A DNA stretch of 64,000 bases from the NCBI RefSeq assembly GCF_010998615.1, contig NZ_JAAEAH010000017.1, forward strand, positions 49,742-113,741. Direction: 5' to 3'. The DNA comes from Myxococcus sp. CA023. Lineage in GTDB: Bacteria; Myxococcota; Myxococcia; Myxococcales; Myxococcaceae. Each line of letters starts with the position of its first letter. Position 1 is the first letter of the stretch. This document shows, one piece after another, positions 1-9,554 of the stretch. The position numbers and the translations under genes are program-made. The notes beneath the pieces are model-generated. The model was not told the origin of the DNA and made no database searches. It saw nothing but the letters and a program-made list of their open reading frames with translations.

Positions 1-92
1 AGCGCGCCAATGGCCGCCTCCATCAGACGCTGGCGCGTGACGCGGCTGCGCTCCTGCTCCTGCCTGCCGGGTGTACCGGATGCCTCACTCAC
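1..92 (-). CDS. TetR-family transcriptional regulator, N-terminal fragment (gene runs off the window)
   Basis: Reading the complement down from a GTG at 92 gives a short basic lead followed by the segment RVTRQRLMEAAIGAL, which is the usual first helix of a TetR DNA-binding domain. Only about 30 residues lie inside the window and the rest continues to the left. The gene diverges from the AtuA/acyl-CoA carboxylase operon, and the gap between them holds a strong palindrome, the usual arrangement for a local TetR repressor. An acyl-CoA-type ligand would fit the neighbours but is inference. The family call rests on one helix and the context. Confidence 0.7.
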   Translation of the reverse strand, partial: MSEASGTPGRQEQERSRVTRQRLMEAAIGA

Positions 93-116
93 CCGGCCAG
101 GATGCGAGTCAAGGGT

Positions 117-144
117 TAAAAAAGCAAGCACGCTTGCTTTTTTA
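117..144. promoter_or_regulatory. 28-bp palindrome, probable TetR operator
   Basis: Two perfect 13-bp arms, TAAAAAAGCAAGC and its complement, flank a 2-bp AC centre. The palindrome lies between the start of the TetR gene (92) and the start of the operon (197). The run of T at the end of the right arm could also suggest a terminator, but its position between two divergent starts favours an operator that controls both directions. Confidence 0.75.
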
Positions 145-196
145 GAGTCGCCTGCCCAGACTCATGCGTCTTTCGTTGCTGCCGAGTGGAGAGCTC

Positions 197-1906
197 ATGC
201 CTGCGTCCCCCCTGCGTGTCGGCAATGCCTCGGGCTTCTATGGAGACCGCTTCTCGGCGGTCCGGGAGATGCTCGAAGGCGGCCAGCTCGACGTCCTGAC
301 TGGCGACTACCTGGCCGAGTTGACGATGCTGATACTGGGCCGGGACCGGATGAAGGACCCGTCCACCGGCTATGCCAAGACGTTCCTGAAGCAGATGGAG
401 CAGTGCCTGGCGTTGGTGGTGGAGAAGAAGGTCAAGGTCGTCACCAACGCGGGTGGGTTGAACCCCGCGGGGCTGGCCGCCGCCCTGCGCGAGGTCGCCG
501 CGAAGCTGGGCGTGAAGGTGCAAGTGGCGCACGTGGAGGGAGATGACCTCTCCGCGCAGGTGGATGCGTTGGGCCTGGGCTCGCCGCTCACCGCGAACGC
601 ATACCTGGGCGGGTGGGGCATCGCCGCGTGCCTGCGCGCGGGGGCGGACATCGTCGTCACGGGACGGGTGACGGATGCCTCGCTGGTGGTGGGCCCGGCG
701 GCGGCGCACTTCGGCTGGAAGGTGGATGACTGGGACCGGTTGGCGGGGGCCATGGTCGCCGGCCACGTCCTGGAGTGCGGCACGCAGGCCACGGGCGGCA
801 ACTTCTCCTTCTTCACGGAGCTGGACGCGCGGCGCCCCGGCTTCCCGCTGGCGGAGCTGTACGAGGACGGCAGCAGCGTCATCACCAAGCACGCGGGCAC
901 GGGCGGCGCGGTGACGGTGGACACGGTGCTGGCGCAGCTCGTCTATGAAATCACCGGGGCGCGGTACGCGGGCCCGGACGCCACGGCGCGCTTCGACACC
1001 ATCTCCCTGGCGCCACACGGCAAGGACCGCGTCCGCGTCTCCGGCGTGCGCGGCGAGCCGCCACCGCCCACGGTGAAGGTGTGCCTCAACAACCTGGGGG
1101 GGTACCGGAACGAGGCGACGTTCATCCTGGTGGGGTTGGACATCGAGGAGAAGGCGCGACTGGCGCGCGAGCAACTGGAGGCGGCGCTGACGCGCAAGCC
1201 GAAGGAGCTCCAGTGGATGCTGACGCGGACGGACCGCGAGGACGCGGCCACCGAGGAGCAGGCCGCCGCCTTCCTTCGCGTGGTGGTGAAGGACGCCGAC
1301 GCGAAGGTGGTGGGCCGGGCCTTCAGCGGCGCGGCGGTGGAGCTGGCGCTGGGCAGCTATCCCGGCTTCACGATGACGGCGCCTCCCTCCGACGGCGCGC
1401 CGTATGGCGTCTACACGCCGGCCTATGTCGAAGCGGGGCGCGTGGAGCATGTCGCGGTCCTCGAGGATGGAACGCGCACCGCCATCACGCCTCCCGGCGA
1501 GACGCGCTCGCTGGAGCCCGTGGAGCCACCTCCGCTGCCGCCGAGAGTGCCGGGCGGTCCCACGCGCCGGGTCCCGCTGGGACGCATCGTCGCCGCGCGC
1601 AGTGGTGACAAGGGCGGCACGGCGAACATCGGCGTCTGGGCGCGCACAGACGCGGCCTGGTGGTGGCTGGCGCATGCGCTCACGGAAGAGAAGCTGCGCG
1701 AGCTGCTCCCGGAGGCCGCGCCGCTGCGCATCGAGCGGCACGTCTTCCCCAACCTGCGGGGGCTGAACTTCGTCGTGGAGGGTCTGCTGGGAGAGGGCGT
1801 CTCCTCGTCCACCCGCTTCGACCCGCAGGGCAAGGCGCTGGGCGAGTGGCTGCGCTCGCGGCACATGGACATCCCCGAGGCGCTGCTGCGCGAAGGACAG
1901 GAGTAG
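197..1906 (+). CDS. AtuA-like protein (DUF1446 family, acyclic-terpene/acyl-CoA utilisation)
   Basis: A cytosolic protein of 569 residues. The N-terminal part (NASGFYGDRFSA, then TNAGGLNPAGL near residue 90) matches the AtuA/DUF1446 family. The last ~100 residues, with RVPLGRIVAARSGDKGGTAN, match the small AtuA C-terminal domain, so the protein is complete and full-length. AtuA-like proteins accompany biotin-dependent acyl-CoA carboxylases in citronellol/geraniol or leucine/isovalerate degradation; their exact reaction is not settled. The ATG at 197 is preferred over 164 because GGAGAG stands just upstream. The carboxylase beta gene follows 4 bases after the stop, so the genes are almost certainly co-transcribed. 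Confidence 0.88.
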   Translation: MPASPLRVGNASGFYGDRFSAVREMLEGGQLDVLTGDYLAELTMLILGRDRMKDPSTGYAKTFLKQMEQCLALVVEKKVKVVTNAGGLNPAGLAAALREVAAKLGVKVQVAHVEGDDLSAQVDALGLGSPLTANAYLGGWGIAACLRAGADIVVTGRVTDASLVVGPAAAHFGWKVDDWDRLAGAMVAGHVLECGTQATGGNFSFFTELDARRPGFPLAELYEDGSSVITKHAGTGGAVTVDTVLAQLVYEITGARYAGPDATARFDTISLAPHGKDRVRVSGVRGEPPPPTVKVCLNNLGGYRNEATFILVGLDIEEKARLAREQLEAALTRKPKELQWMLTRTDREDAATEEQAAAFLRVVVKDADAKVVGRAFSGAAVELALGSYPGFTMTAPPSDGAPYGVYTPAYVEAGRVEHVAVLEDGTRTAITPPGETRSLEPVEPPPLPPRVPGGPTRRVPLGRIVAARSGDKGGTANIGVWARTDAAWWWLAHALTEEKLRELLPEAAPLRIERHVFPNLRGLNFVVEGLLGEGVSSSTRFDPQGKALGEWLRSRHMDIPEALLREGQE

Positions 1907-1910
1907 ACCG

Positions 1911-3527
1911 ATGCCACGAATCACCTCGCGAATCGACCCGGGCTCCGAATCCTTCAAGGCGAACCGCGCGGACATGCTGGCCCGCGTCTCCGAGCTGCGC
2001 GCCATCGAGGCGAAGGTCCGCAACACGGAGAACCAGGCGAAAGAGAAGTTCCACAAGCGCGGGCAGCTCCTTCCTCGGGAGCGGCTGATGCTGCTGCTCG
2101 ACCGGGGCTCGCCCTTCCTGGAGCTGTCCACGCTGTGTGGCTATGGCTACCACGACGACAGTGACGGCTCGCTGGCGGGCGGCAACAGCATCATCGGCAT
2201 CGGCTACGTGTCCGGGGTGCGGTGCATCGTCTTCGTGAACAACTCCGCCATCAAGGGCGGCACCGCGTCGCCGTGGGGCGTGCAGAAGGCGCTGCGCGCG
2301 CAGGCATTGGCGCTGGAGAACAAGCTGCCCATGGTGTCGCTGGTGGAGAGCGGCGGCGCCAACCTGATGTACCAGCAGGAGATCTTCATCCCGGGTGGGG
2401 AGACCTTCTACAACCAGGCGCGGCTGTCGGCGGCGGGCATCCCCCAGGTGACGGTGGTGCATGGCTCCAGCACGGCGGGCGGCGCGTACCTGCCGGGCCT
2501 GTCCGACTACGTGGTGATGGTGAAGAAGAAGGCGAAGGTGTTCCTCGCGGGCCCGCCGCTGCTCAAGGCGGCCACGGGGGAAGTCGCCACGGATGAGGAA
2601 CTGGGCGGCGCCCAGATGCACGCCACGGTGGCGGGCACCGCGGACTACCTGGCGGAGGACGACGCGGACGCCATCCGCATGGCCCGCGAAATCGTGGCGA
2701 AGCTCGGGTGGAACGCGCAGCTCCCGCCCACCGAGCGCCCCGCCTATGCCGAGCCCGTGTATTCGCCCGACGAACTCTGCGGCGCCGTGCCCGTGGACTA
2801 CCGCAAACCCTACGATTGCCGCGAGGTCATCGCGCGCATCGTGGATGGCTCGGAGTTCACTGGCTTCAAGGACGATTACGACGCGCACACCGTTTGTGGC
2901 TGGGCGAACCTGTACGGCCACCCGCTGGGCATCATCGGCAACAACGGGCCGATTTCGCCCCAGGGCGCGACGAAGGCGGCGCAGTTCATCCAGCTGTGCT
3001 GCCAGAAGGACACGCCCATCCTCTACCTGCAGAACACCACGGGCTACCTCGTGGGCACGCAGCCGGAGCAGGGGGGCATCGTGAAGCACGGCGCGAAGAT
3101 GATTCAGGCCGTGGCCAACGCGACGGTGCCGCAGCTCACGGTGCTGATTGGCGGTGCGTTCGGCGCGGGCAACTACGGCATGTGCGGCCGTCCGTTCCAT
3201 CCGCGCTTCATCTTCGGGTGGCCCAACTCGCGCACCGCCGTGATGGGCGGCGAGCAGGCGGCGAAGGTGATGTCCATCGTCTTCGGGGAGAAGCTGGCCC
3301 GGCAGGGTCAGGTGGTGGATGAGGAGCAGATCAAGGCGTTCTGCCAGCCCATCATCGACCAGTTCGACAAGGAGTCACATCCGTTCAACTGCAGCGCGCG
3401 GATGTTCGACGACGGGCTCATCGACCCACGGGACACGCGGCGGGTGCTCGGGTTCGCGCTGTCGGTGTGCCGTGAGGCGAAGCGGCGGCAGGTCCATCCC
3501 AACACGTTCGGCGTCGCGCGGCTGTGA
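1911..3527 (+). CDS. Acyl-CoA carboxylase, carboxyltransferase (beta) subunit
   Basis: A protein of 538 residues with the two-lobed crotonase-like fold of the beta subunits of methylcrotonyl-, geranyl- and propionyl-CoA carboxylases. Visible family segments are the N-lobe VESGGANLMYQQEIF and HGSSTAGGAYLPGLSDYVV and the C-lobe IGGAFGAGNYGMCGR. It transfers carboxyl from biotin on the alpha subunit to the acyl-CoA. Length and overall pattern fit the methylcrotonyl/geranyl-CoA class better than the propionyl/acetyl class, and the AtuA-like neighbour supports a branched or terpenoid acyl-CoA. MCC and GCC cannot be separated by eye. The stop overlaps the alternative GTG of the alpha gene. Confidence 0.92.
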   Translation: MPRITSRIDPGSESFKANRADMLARVSELRAIEAKVRNTENQAKEKFHKRGQLLPRERLMLLLDRGSPFLELSTLCGYGYHDDSDGSLAGGNSIIGIGYVSGVRCIVFVNNSAIKGGTASPWGVQKALRAQALALENKLPMVSLVESGGANLMYQQEIFIPGGETFYNQARLSAAGIPQVTVVHGSSTAGGAYLPGLSDYVVMVKKKAKVFLAGPPLLKAATGEVATDEELGGAQMHATVAGTADYLAEDDADAIRMAREIVAKLGWNAQLPPTERPAYAEPVYSPDELCGAVPVDYRKPYDCREVIARIVDGSEFTGFKDDYDAHTVCGWANLYGHPLGIIGNNGPISPQGATKAAQFIQLCCQKDTPILYLQNTTGYLVGTQPEQGGIVKHGAKMIQAVANATVPQLTVLIGGAFGAGNYGMCGRPFHPRFIFGWPNSRTAVMGGEQAAKVMSIVFGEKLARQGQVVDEEQIKAFCQPIIDQFDKESHPFNCSARMFDDGLIDPRDTRRVLGFALSVCREAKRRQVHPNTFGVARL

Positions 3528-3541
3528 GAGGAGCGGACACG

Positions 3542-5536
3542 ATGGAGCGCTTCAAGAAGGTCCTCGTCGCGAACCGTGGCGAGATTGCCGCCCGGGTGAT
3601 TCGCACCTGCCAGCGGCTGGGCTACCGCACCGTGGCGGTGTTCTCCGAGGCGGACCGCGACGCGCCGCACGTGCTGGCGGCGGACGAGGCGGTGGCCATT
3701 GGTCCGTCTCCGGCGAAGGAGTCCTACCTCGTTATCGAGAAGATTCTGGAAGCGGCGAAGACGTCCGGCGCGGAGGCCATCCACCCGGGCTACGGCTTCC
3801 TGTCGGAGAACGCGGACTTCGCGCGCGCCTGTCACGACGCGGGCCTGGTGTTCATCGGCCCGGCGGCCGAGGCCATCACCCTGATGGGCAACAAGCGTCA
3901 GGCGAAGCTGCGCATGATTGCGGCGGGCGTGCCCTGCATTCCTGGCTACGAGGCGTCCGACCTGGATGATGAGGGGCTGGCGGTGGAGGGCGAGCGCATC
4001 GGCTTCCCGCTGATGGTCAAGGCGGCGGCGGGTGGCGGCGGGCGCGGCATGCGGCTGGTGCACGAGGCGTCGCAGCTTCGCGCGGCCCTGCGCGCGGCGC
4101 GCTCGGAGGCGACGAATGCCTTCGGGAGCGGCGAACTCATCCTGGAGAAGGCCGTCATCGACGCGCGGCACGTGGAGGTCCAGGTCTTCGCGGACACGCA
4201 CGGCAACGTGGTGCACCTGGGCGAGCGGGACTGCTCGGTGCAGCGCCGGCACCAGAAAATCGTGGAGGAGAGCCCGTCACCGGCGGTGAGCCCGGCGCTG
4301 CGCGCGCGCATGGGTGAGGTGGCGGTGGCGGCGGCTCGGGCGATTGGCTACCGGGGAGCGGGGACCATCGAGTTCCTCCTCGCGCCGAGCGGTGACTTCT
4401 ACTTCATGGAGATGAACACGCGCCTCCAGGTGGAGCACCCGGTGACGGAGCTGATTACCGGGTTGGATTTGGTGGAGTGGCAGCTCCGCGTGGCGGCGGG
4501 GGAGAAGCTGCCCCGGGCGCAGGAGGCGATTTCCGCGTCGGGGCATGCCATCGAGGTCCGCCTCTGCGCGGAGGACCCGGCGAAGGGCTACGCGCCCCAG
4601 GCCGGGCGGATGCTGGCGTGGAGGCTGCCGGTGCGTGAGGACGTGCGCATCGACCACGGCGTGCGGGAGGGGCAGGCGATTCCGCCCTTCTATGACTCCA
4701 TGCAGGCGAAGGTGATTGCGCACGGCCCGGACCGGGAGACGGCGCGCCGGCGGCTGGTGGAGGCGCTGCGCGAGCTGACGGTGTTCGGCGTCACCACCAA
4801 CAAGAACCTGTTGGTGTACGTGCTGGAGCACGCGGCGTTCCGTTCAGGGGAGTACGACACGGCGTTCATCGCGAAGCACGCGGCGGCGTCGGAGGTGGAA
4901 GGGCTGTATCAGGCAAACGCGAAGGCGCGGGCGCTGGCGGCGGCGCTGCTCTTCCACGATGAAGGCCTGAAGCTGGCGGACACGGCGGGACTGGATGTGT
5001 CCCTGCTGAACTGGAACACGTCCCACCGCCACCCCGTGCGGATGAAGCTCGCGAGCCGTGGCGCGGAAGAGTCCGTCACCGTCCAGCCCGTGTCCGCGGA
5101 AGGGTACGAGGTGGTCGTGGGGGATTCGTCGTTCGACGTGTCCGTGTTGGGGCTGTCCGCGGGCGTGCTCGACTTCTCCAGCGCCGGGACGCGGGGCCGC
5201 GCACGCTACCTGCGGGACGGGGACACGCTGTGGCTGGACCTGGGCTCGGGCGCGCACGCCGTGACGGACGTAACGTTCCGTCCGCCGTCGAAGTCGGACG
5301 GCGTGGGCAGCGGACGGCTGGCGGCGCCGATGGACGGGCGCATCCTGCGCGTGGACACGCAGGTGGGCGCGGCGGTGAAGCCCGGGGACGTCCTGGTGGT
5401 GCTGGAGGCCATGAAGATGGAGTTCCAGGTGGTGGCGGACGTCACGGGCACCGTCGCGGAGCTCAACGTGTCCGTGGGCAGCCAGGTGAAGTCGAAGCAG
5501 CTCCTGGTGTCGCTGGCGGCGGAGAAGGCTTCCTGA
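3542..5536 (+). CDS. Acyl-CoA carboxylase, biotin carboxylase/biotin carrier (alpha) subunit
   Basis: A protein of 664 residues. Residues 1-450 are the biotin carboxylase region: VLVANRGEIAARVIRTC at the N-terminus, the ATP-grasp glycine loop AAAGGGGRGMRL, and EMNTRLQVEHPVTE. A linker domain follows, and the last ~80 residues are the biotinyl domain with LEAMKMEF, whose lysine (about 625) is the biotin site. It carboxylates its own biotin with ATP and bicarbonate and works with the preceding beta subunit. The ATG at 3542 is preferred over GTG 3524 because GAGAGGAG lies about 8 bases upstream and the protein then begins MERFKKVLVANRGE. Confidence 0.93.
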   Translation: MERFKKVLVANRGEIAARVIRTCQRLGYRTVAVFSEADRDAPHVLAADEAVAIGPSPAKESYLVIEKILEAAKTSGAEAIHPGYGFLSENADFARACHDAGLVFIGPAAEAITLMGNKRQAKLRMIAAGVPCIPGYEASDLDDEGLAVEGERIGFPLMVKAAAGGGGRGMRLVHEASQLRAALRAARSEATNAFGSGELILEKAVIDARHVEVQVFADTHGNVVHLGERDCSVQRRHQKIVEESPSPAVSPALRARMGEVAVAAARAIGYRGAGTIEFLLAPSGDFYFMEMNTRLQVEHPVTELITGLDLVEWQLRVAAGEKLPRAQEAISASGHAIEVRLCAEDPAKGYAPQAGRMLAWRLPVREDVRIDHGVREGQAIPPFYDSMQAKVIAHGPDRETARRRLVEALRELTVFGVTTNKNLLVYVLEHAAFRSGEYDTAFIAKHAAASEVEGLYQANAKARALAAALLFHDEGLKLADTAGLDVSLLNWNTSHRHPVRMKLASRGAEESVTVQPVSAEGYEVVVGDSSFDVSVLGLSAGVLDFSSAGTRGRARYLRDGDTLWLDLGSGAHAVTDVTFRPPSKSDGVGSGRLAAPMDGRILRVDTQVGAAVKPGDVLVVLEAMKMEFQVVADVTGTVAELNVSVGSQVKSKQLLVSLAAEKAS

Positions 5537-5554
5537 GCGATTCGGCCTGGCGCG

Positions 5555-5582
5555 AGCGGCGGAGCGTCAGGCCTCCGCCGCT
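5555..5582. terminator. Bidirectional hairpin between convergent genes
   Basis: AGCGGCGGAG (5555-5564) and CTCCGCCGCT (5573-5582) form a perfect 10-bp stem with an 8-base loop. It lies just after the carboxylase alpha stop and overlaps the last codons of the convergent MFS gene. There is no clear U tract on either side. Confidence 0.6.
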
Positions 5583-6778
5583 TCAGGCGCGCCGCCCTTC
5601 GGCCCTCGCTTGAGCGCCAACAGAGCCACGACACACAGCGCGGCGCCGGAGGCGCACACCCCGCTCCATCCCCGGTGCGTCCAGGCGAAGGTCCCCAACC
5701 ACGAGCCCGCGGCGCCGCCCGCGAAGTACGTCACCATGTAGAGCGTGTTCAGCCGGCTGCGGGCCTCCGGACGCAGCGAGTACACGCGCGTCTGATTGGA
5801 AATCTGGTTCGCCTGGACGCCCAAATCGAGCAGCACCACGCCCAGCGCCATGCCCCACAGCCAGCGTCCCAGGGGCCACATCACGACGAACGACAGCAGC
5901 AACACGACGATGGCCGCTCCGTTGATGCGCCGGTCCCCGCGCTTGTCGGCGTAGCGGCCCACCAGCGGGGCCACGGCGGCGCCCGCCACGCCCACGACGC
6001 CGAACAGCCCCGCCACCTGCGCGTCGTACTTCTGCGGCAGGCTCTGGAGGTACAGCGCCAGCGTGGACCAGAACACGCTGAACGCGCCGAAGCTGAGTGC
6101 GCCCAGCACCGCATGCAGTCGCAGCACGGGCTCGGTGCGCGCCAGGTGGATGAGCGAGCGCAACAGTTGCGGATACGGCATGGAGGCCATGGGCGGCTGG
6201 GACGGCAGCGTGAAGCGCAGCACGCCGGCCAGCGCGAGCATCAGCCCTGCCGCAATCCAGAACATGGTGCGCCATCCCAGGTGAGTCCCGACGAAGCCCG
6301 CCGCCGTCCGGGACAGGAGGATGCCAATGAGCACACCGCTCATGACGGTGCCCACCACCCGGCCTCGCTGCGCCGCGGGCGCCAGGTGCGCCGCGAAGGG
6401 GACGAGGAGCTGGGGGATGATGGTGGTGACGCCCACGAGGAAGCTCGCGGCCACCATCCAGTGCAGCGTCGGCGCGAGGGCCACGCCAACGAGCGCCAGC
6501 GCCACCAGCGTGTTCATGGTGACGATGACCCGCCGCCGCTCCAGGCTGTCGCCCAGCGGGACGATGAAGAGCATTCCCACCGCGTAGCCCACCTGCGTCA
6601 GCATGGGCACCAGCCCCAGCGCGCTCCCAGAGGCCCCCAGGGCCGCGCCGATGTCTCCCAGCAGCGGCTGGTTGTAATAGAGGTTCGCGACGGTGGCGCC
6701 CGAGGCGGCGGCCATCAGCCACACGAGCCCGGTGGACAGCGCGGTGTGGGGAGCTTCCGGAGGGGAATGCGTCGTCAT
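5567..6778 (-). CDS. MFS transporter, 12-TM type
   Basis: An inner-membrane protein of about 403 residues made almost entirely of hydrophobic segments, with [14 protein letters not shown] in the first helix pair and [21 protein letters not shown]. These are typical of a bacterial MFS group of drug or metabolite exporters. A basic LGDSLERRR loop fits the TM2-3 motif A position. The long ORF begins at a GTG that reads through the divergent dioxygenase start; the internal ATG beginning [21 protein letters not shown] is preferred. It diverges from the dioxygenase gene with a gap of about 60 bases, so the promoters must overlap. Substrate unknown. Confidence 0.88.
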   Translation of the reverse strand: MTTHSPPEAPHTALSTGLVWLMAAASGATVANLYYNQPLLGDIGAALGASGSALGLVPMLTQVGYAVGMLFIVPLGDSLERRRVIVTMNTLVALALVGVALAPTLHWMVAASFLVGVTTIIPQLLVPFAAHLAPAAQRGRVVGTVMSGVLIGILLSRTAAGFVGTHLGWRTMFWIAAGLMLALAGVLRFTLPSQPPMASMPYPQLLRSLIHLARTEPVLRLHAVLGALSFGAFSVFWSTLALYLQSLPQKYDAQVAGLFGVVGVAGAAVAPLVGRYADKRGDRRINGAAIVVLLLSFVVMWPLGRWLWGMALGVVLLDLGVQANQISNQTRVYSLRPEARSRLNTLYMVTYFAGGAAGSWLGTFAWTHRGWSGVCASGAALCVVALLALKRGPKGGAPEAAEA

Positions 6779-6840
6779 GGAGGCGGGCGGACTCTCGCGC
6801 CGCGCCCTGCCAGGGTCCAGACCTGTGTAGGCTCTCGGGA

Positions 6841-7911
6841 ATGACTGGTCCGGATTCCGCACGGGGCGGCTTGCCCGTCATCGACATGGCGTCACTGTTC
6901 GATGCATCCCGCGTCACCGAGCGTGCGCGCGTCGCGCGTGAAATCGAGCAGGCCTGTCGCGACAGCGGCTTCTTCTACGTGACGGGCCACGGCGTGTCCG
7001 GCGAGGTGCTCGCGCGGCTGGAGCGGGAGAGCCAGCGCTTCTTCGCGCTGCCCCGGGCAGCGAAGGAGGCCATCGCCATGGCACTGGGCGGCGTCGCGTG
7101 GCGGGGCTGGTTCCCGCTCGGGGGCGAGCTGACTTCGGGGCGCCCGGACCGGAAGGAGGGGCTCTATCTGGGAACGGAGCTCGGAAGCGAGCACCCGCGC
7201 GTGAAGGCCGGTTGGCCGTTGCACGGCGCCAACCTGTGGCCCGCGGAGGTGCCGGAGCTGCGCGCGGCGGTGCTCGACTACGTGGAGGCCAGCACGCGCG
7301 CCGCGCATGCGCTGATGGAAGGCATGGCGCTGAGCCTGGGCCTGGACGCGGACTACTTCCGGCGGCACTACACGGCGGACCCGACGGTGCTCTTCCGCAT
7401 CTTCCATTACCCCGCGGAGCCCCAGTGCGAGGAGGAGCGCTGGGGCGTGGGTGAGCACACGGACTACGGGCTGCTCACGCTGCTGGCCCAGGACGACCAC
7501 GGCGGGTTGCAGGTGAAGACGCCGCGCGGCTGGGTGGAGGCGCCGCCGCTGCCCGGGACGCTGGTGTGCAACATCGGCGACATGCTCGACCGGATGACAG
7601 GCGGCTGGTACCGCTCCACGCCGCACCGGGTGAAGAACGTGAGCGGCAAGGACAGGCTGTCCTTCCCACTCTTCTTCGACCCGGACTTCGCCGCCGAGGT
7701 CCACCCCCTGCCACGCGGCGCGGGCGCTGACGTAGATGAGGACCGCGCCCGCCGCTGGGACGGCGCCAGCGTCCACGCCTTCCAGGGGACGTACGGCGAC
7801 TACCTGCTGGGCAAGGTGTCCAAGGTGTTTCCAGAGCTGGTGCGGCGGGTGCGGGAAAGCGCGCCCACGGCACTGCCGGAGGAGACACCCCGAGGACCCT
7901 TACCGCGTTGA
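6841..7911 (+). CDS. 2-oxoglutarate/Fe(II)-dependent dioxygenase, isopenicillin-N-synthase-like
   Basis: A cytosolic protein of 356 residues. The N-terminal DIOX_N part has [15 protein letters not shown]. The jelly-roll core has the iron ligands His206 and Asp208 ([12 protein letters not shown]) and His262 (TPHRVKN), and the 2-oxoglutarate-binding pair Arg272/Ser274 (DRLSFPLFF). The arrangement is complete, so an active non-haem iron oxygenase is expected. The family includes fungal and bacterial enzymes for amino acids, flavonoids and antibiotics; no substrate can be inferred. It may be co-transcribed with the GST-like gene about 90 bases downstream. Confidence 0.9.
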   Translation: MTGPDSARGGLPVIDMASLFDASRVTERARVAREIEQACRDSGFFYVTGHGVSGEVLARLERESQRFFALPRAAKEAIAMALGGVAWRGWFPLGGELTSGRPDRKEGLYLGTELGSEHPRVKAGWPLHGANLWPAEVPELRAAVLDYVEASTRAAHALMEGMALSLGLDADYFRRHYTADPTVLFRIFHYPAEPQCEEERWGVGEHTDYGLLTLLAQDDHGGLQVKTPRGWVEAPPLPGTLVCNIGDMLDRMTGGWYRSTPHRVKNVSGKDRLSFPLFFDPDFAAEVHPLPRGAGADVDEDRARRWDGASVHAFQGTYGDYLLGKVSKVFPELVRRVRESAPTALPEETPRGPLPR

Positions 7912-7998
7912 CGGAGCCCGGGTCGCATGCTTGAGAGCACTGCGCCAGATGACGCGCTTCGGCGCGTCCGAACCGCTCACCGACCAGGAGACATCACG

Positions 7999-8643
7999 AT
8001 GATGACCGTCAGTGCGTTCAAGTGGGTTCCGCCGTTCGCACAAGGCCTGGTGCGGGACCTCCGGGTGCGGTGGGCGCTCGAAGAGGCGGGGTTGCCGTAT
8101 CAGGTGAAGTTCATCGACAACAAAGTCCAGGCCTCGCCCGACTACCGCAAGCTCCAGCCCTTCGGCCAAGTGCCGGTGCTGGAGGAGGACGGCCTCGTCC
8201 TCTTTGAATCAGGCGCCATCGTGCTCCACATCGCCAACAAGTGTGAGGCGCTGCTGCCGGTGGACGCGGTGGGCAGGGCTCGCGCGGTGACGTGGCTCTT
8301 CGCGGCGCTCAACTCCATCGAAATCGTGATTCAGCCTCTCGCCGAGGTGGACCTGTTCTTCGCCCAGGAGGAGTGGGCGAAGCTGCGCAGGCCGGGCGTG
8401 GTGGAGTCGCTGAAGGAGCGCCTGGGAGAACTCGCGGCGCATCTGGGTGAGCGCGAGTACCTGGAGGACTGCTTCACGGCGGGCGACCTGATGATGGTGA
8501 CGGTGCTCCGCATCCTCCGGCACACGGACGTGCTCGACGGCTTTCCCACGCTGAAGGCGTACAAGGAACGCTGTGAGGCCCGGCCCGCGTTCCAGCGCGC
8601 CCTGGCGGCCCAGATGGCGCCGTTCCAGCAGCCTCGCGCTTGA
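7999..8643 (+). CDS. Glutathione S-transferase family protein
   Basis: A protein of 214 residues with the thioredoxin-like GST N-domain (ALEEAGLPYQVKFID, then QPFGQVPVLEEDGLVLFESGAI with the cis-Pro and the glutathione-binding ES pair) and an all-helical C-domain (TAGDLMMVTVLRILR). The ATG at 7999 is preferred over the ORF start at 7927 because AGGAGA precedes it and the protein then begins as expected. It probably conjugates or reduces small electrophiles, or serves as a thiol reductase. It sits between the dioxygenase and a TetR gene. Confidence 0.9.
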   Translation: MMTVSAFKWVPPFAQGLVRDLRVRWALEEAGLPYQVKFIDNKVQASPDYRKLQPFGQVPVLEEDGLVLFESGAIVLHIANKCEALLPVDAVGRARAVTWLFAALNSIEIVIQPLAEVDLFFAQEEWAKLRRPGVVESLKERLGELAAHLGEREYLEDCFTAGDLMMVTVLRILRHTDVLDGFPTLKAYKERCEARPAFQRALAAQMAPFQQPRA

Positions 8644-8671
8644 GCGTCTGAGGGGTCGCCGGGCGTAAGCA

Positions 8672-8700
8672 CCTGAAATGAGGGGCTTTTCAGGCCCTCA
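8672..8700. promoter_or_regulatory. Interleaved inverted repeats between GST and TetR genes
   Basis: CCTGAAA (8672-8678) pairs with TTTCAGG (8688-8694), and TGAGGG (8679-8684) pairs with CCCTCA (8695-8700), so two alternative stems share the same stretch. It could end the GST transcript or be an operator for the TetR gene that starts at about 8733. Confidence 0.4.
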
Positions 8701-8732
8701 AATGAAAGTTGAAAAGAATCCATCCGGACGGC

Positions 8733-9314
8733 ATGTTTCGCGCCGTGACGAGCGCCCACCAACGCAAGAAGCAGCCCGATGTCATTCGCGCGCAGCTGCT
8801 CCGCGCCGCGGCGGAGCTCGTCACGCAAGGGGGAACCCAGGCGGTGACGCTCGAGGCCGTCGCGGCGCACGCGGGGGTGACGAAGGGTGGCCTCCAGCAT
8901 CATTTCAAGAGCAAGCAGCTGCTGCTCGACGCGCTGTTCGAGGAGATGAACCGGCAGTTCGTTGAGTCGTTCCACGCGAACATCGCGGAAGATCCGGAGG
9001 CCCATGGGCGCGAGGCGCGTGCATATCTGCGTGCCATGGTCTCCAGCCCCGCTAACTCCGAGCAGATTCGGGGCTTGAGAGCCCTGATTGGAAGCATGAT
9101 GGTGGAGCCCGACCTTCGCGAACGATGGAACTGTAGCTGGCAGGATGACCTCCAGCTGAAGTCCGGCGAGGTCAGCCCCCAGGACATCAATTCCATCATC
9201 TGCAGGCTCGCGACCGACGGCCTGTGGTTCGCGGACCTGCTCGAGGACCAGGGAATCAGGCCTGAAATGAGAGCCGCGGTCATCCGAAGGCTCGAGGAGC
9301 TCACCCGGGAGTAG
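8733..9314 (+). CDS. TetR-family transcriptional regulator of the RND efflux genes
   Basis: A protein of about 193 residues. The N-terminal helix-turn-helix domain is clear: RAQLLRAAAELVTQGGTQAV, then LEAVAAHAGVTKGGLQHHF. The C-terminal ligand domain resembles the TetR_C group found beside efflux pumps. A TTG at 8709 in the same frame is possible, but the ATG at 8733 gives a more usual N-terminus. It is followed on the same strand by an RND adaptor and pump and probably represses them. The ~240 bases after its stop carry partial dyads (near 9380-9415) that could be operator sites. Confidence 0.88.
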   Translation: MFRAVTSAHQRKKQPDVIRAQLLRAAAELVTQGGTQAVTLEAVAAHAGVTKGGLQHHFKSKQLLLDALFEEMNRQFVESFHANIAEDPEAHGREARAYLRAMVSSPANSEQIRGLRALIGSMMVEPDLRERWNCSWQDDLQLKSGEVSPQDINSIICRLATDGLWFADLLEDQGIRPEMRAAVIRRLEELTRE

Positions 9315-9554
9315 GCGCTCCTCGCCGTCAGTGTGTCTGTCTCCGGCTAATACCCCGGCCAAGAATTCATTTGTCAGGGCCTCCCGTGAGGGGGCCGTCC
9401 GTGACGGGCTTGTGTCTCGAGATGCCCCATTCGTCATGTCATCTGCTCGGGCGCAGGTGACGTTTCATTCCCTGGCTGCTGGCGGACCAGGGCGCGGTGC
9501 TGTGTGAAAAGTATGTTTTTACGTGTTCTTCGACGTTTTCCTCGCCAGACGACA

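Noticed and set aside
116..2131. Long minus-strand open frame of 671 codons opposite the AtuA-like and carboxylase genes
   Set aside because: It is a G+C-driven shadow: low-complexity Arg/Ala/His-rich translation with no family pattern, opposite genes with clear motifs.
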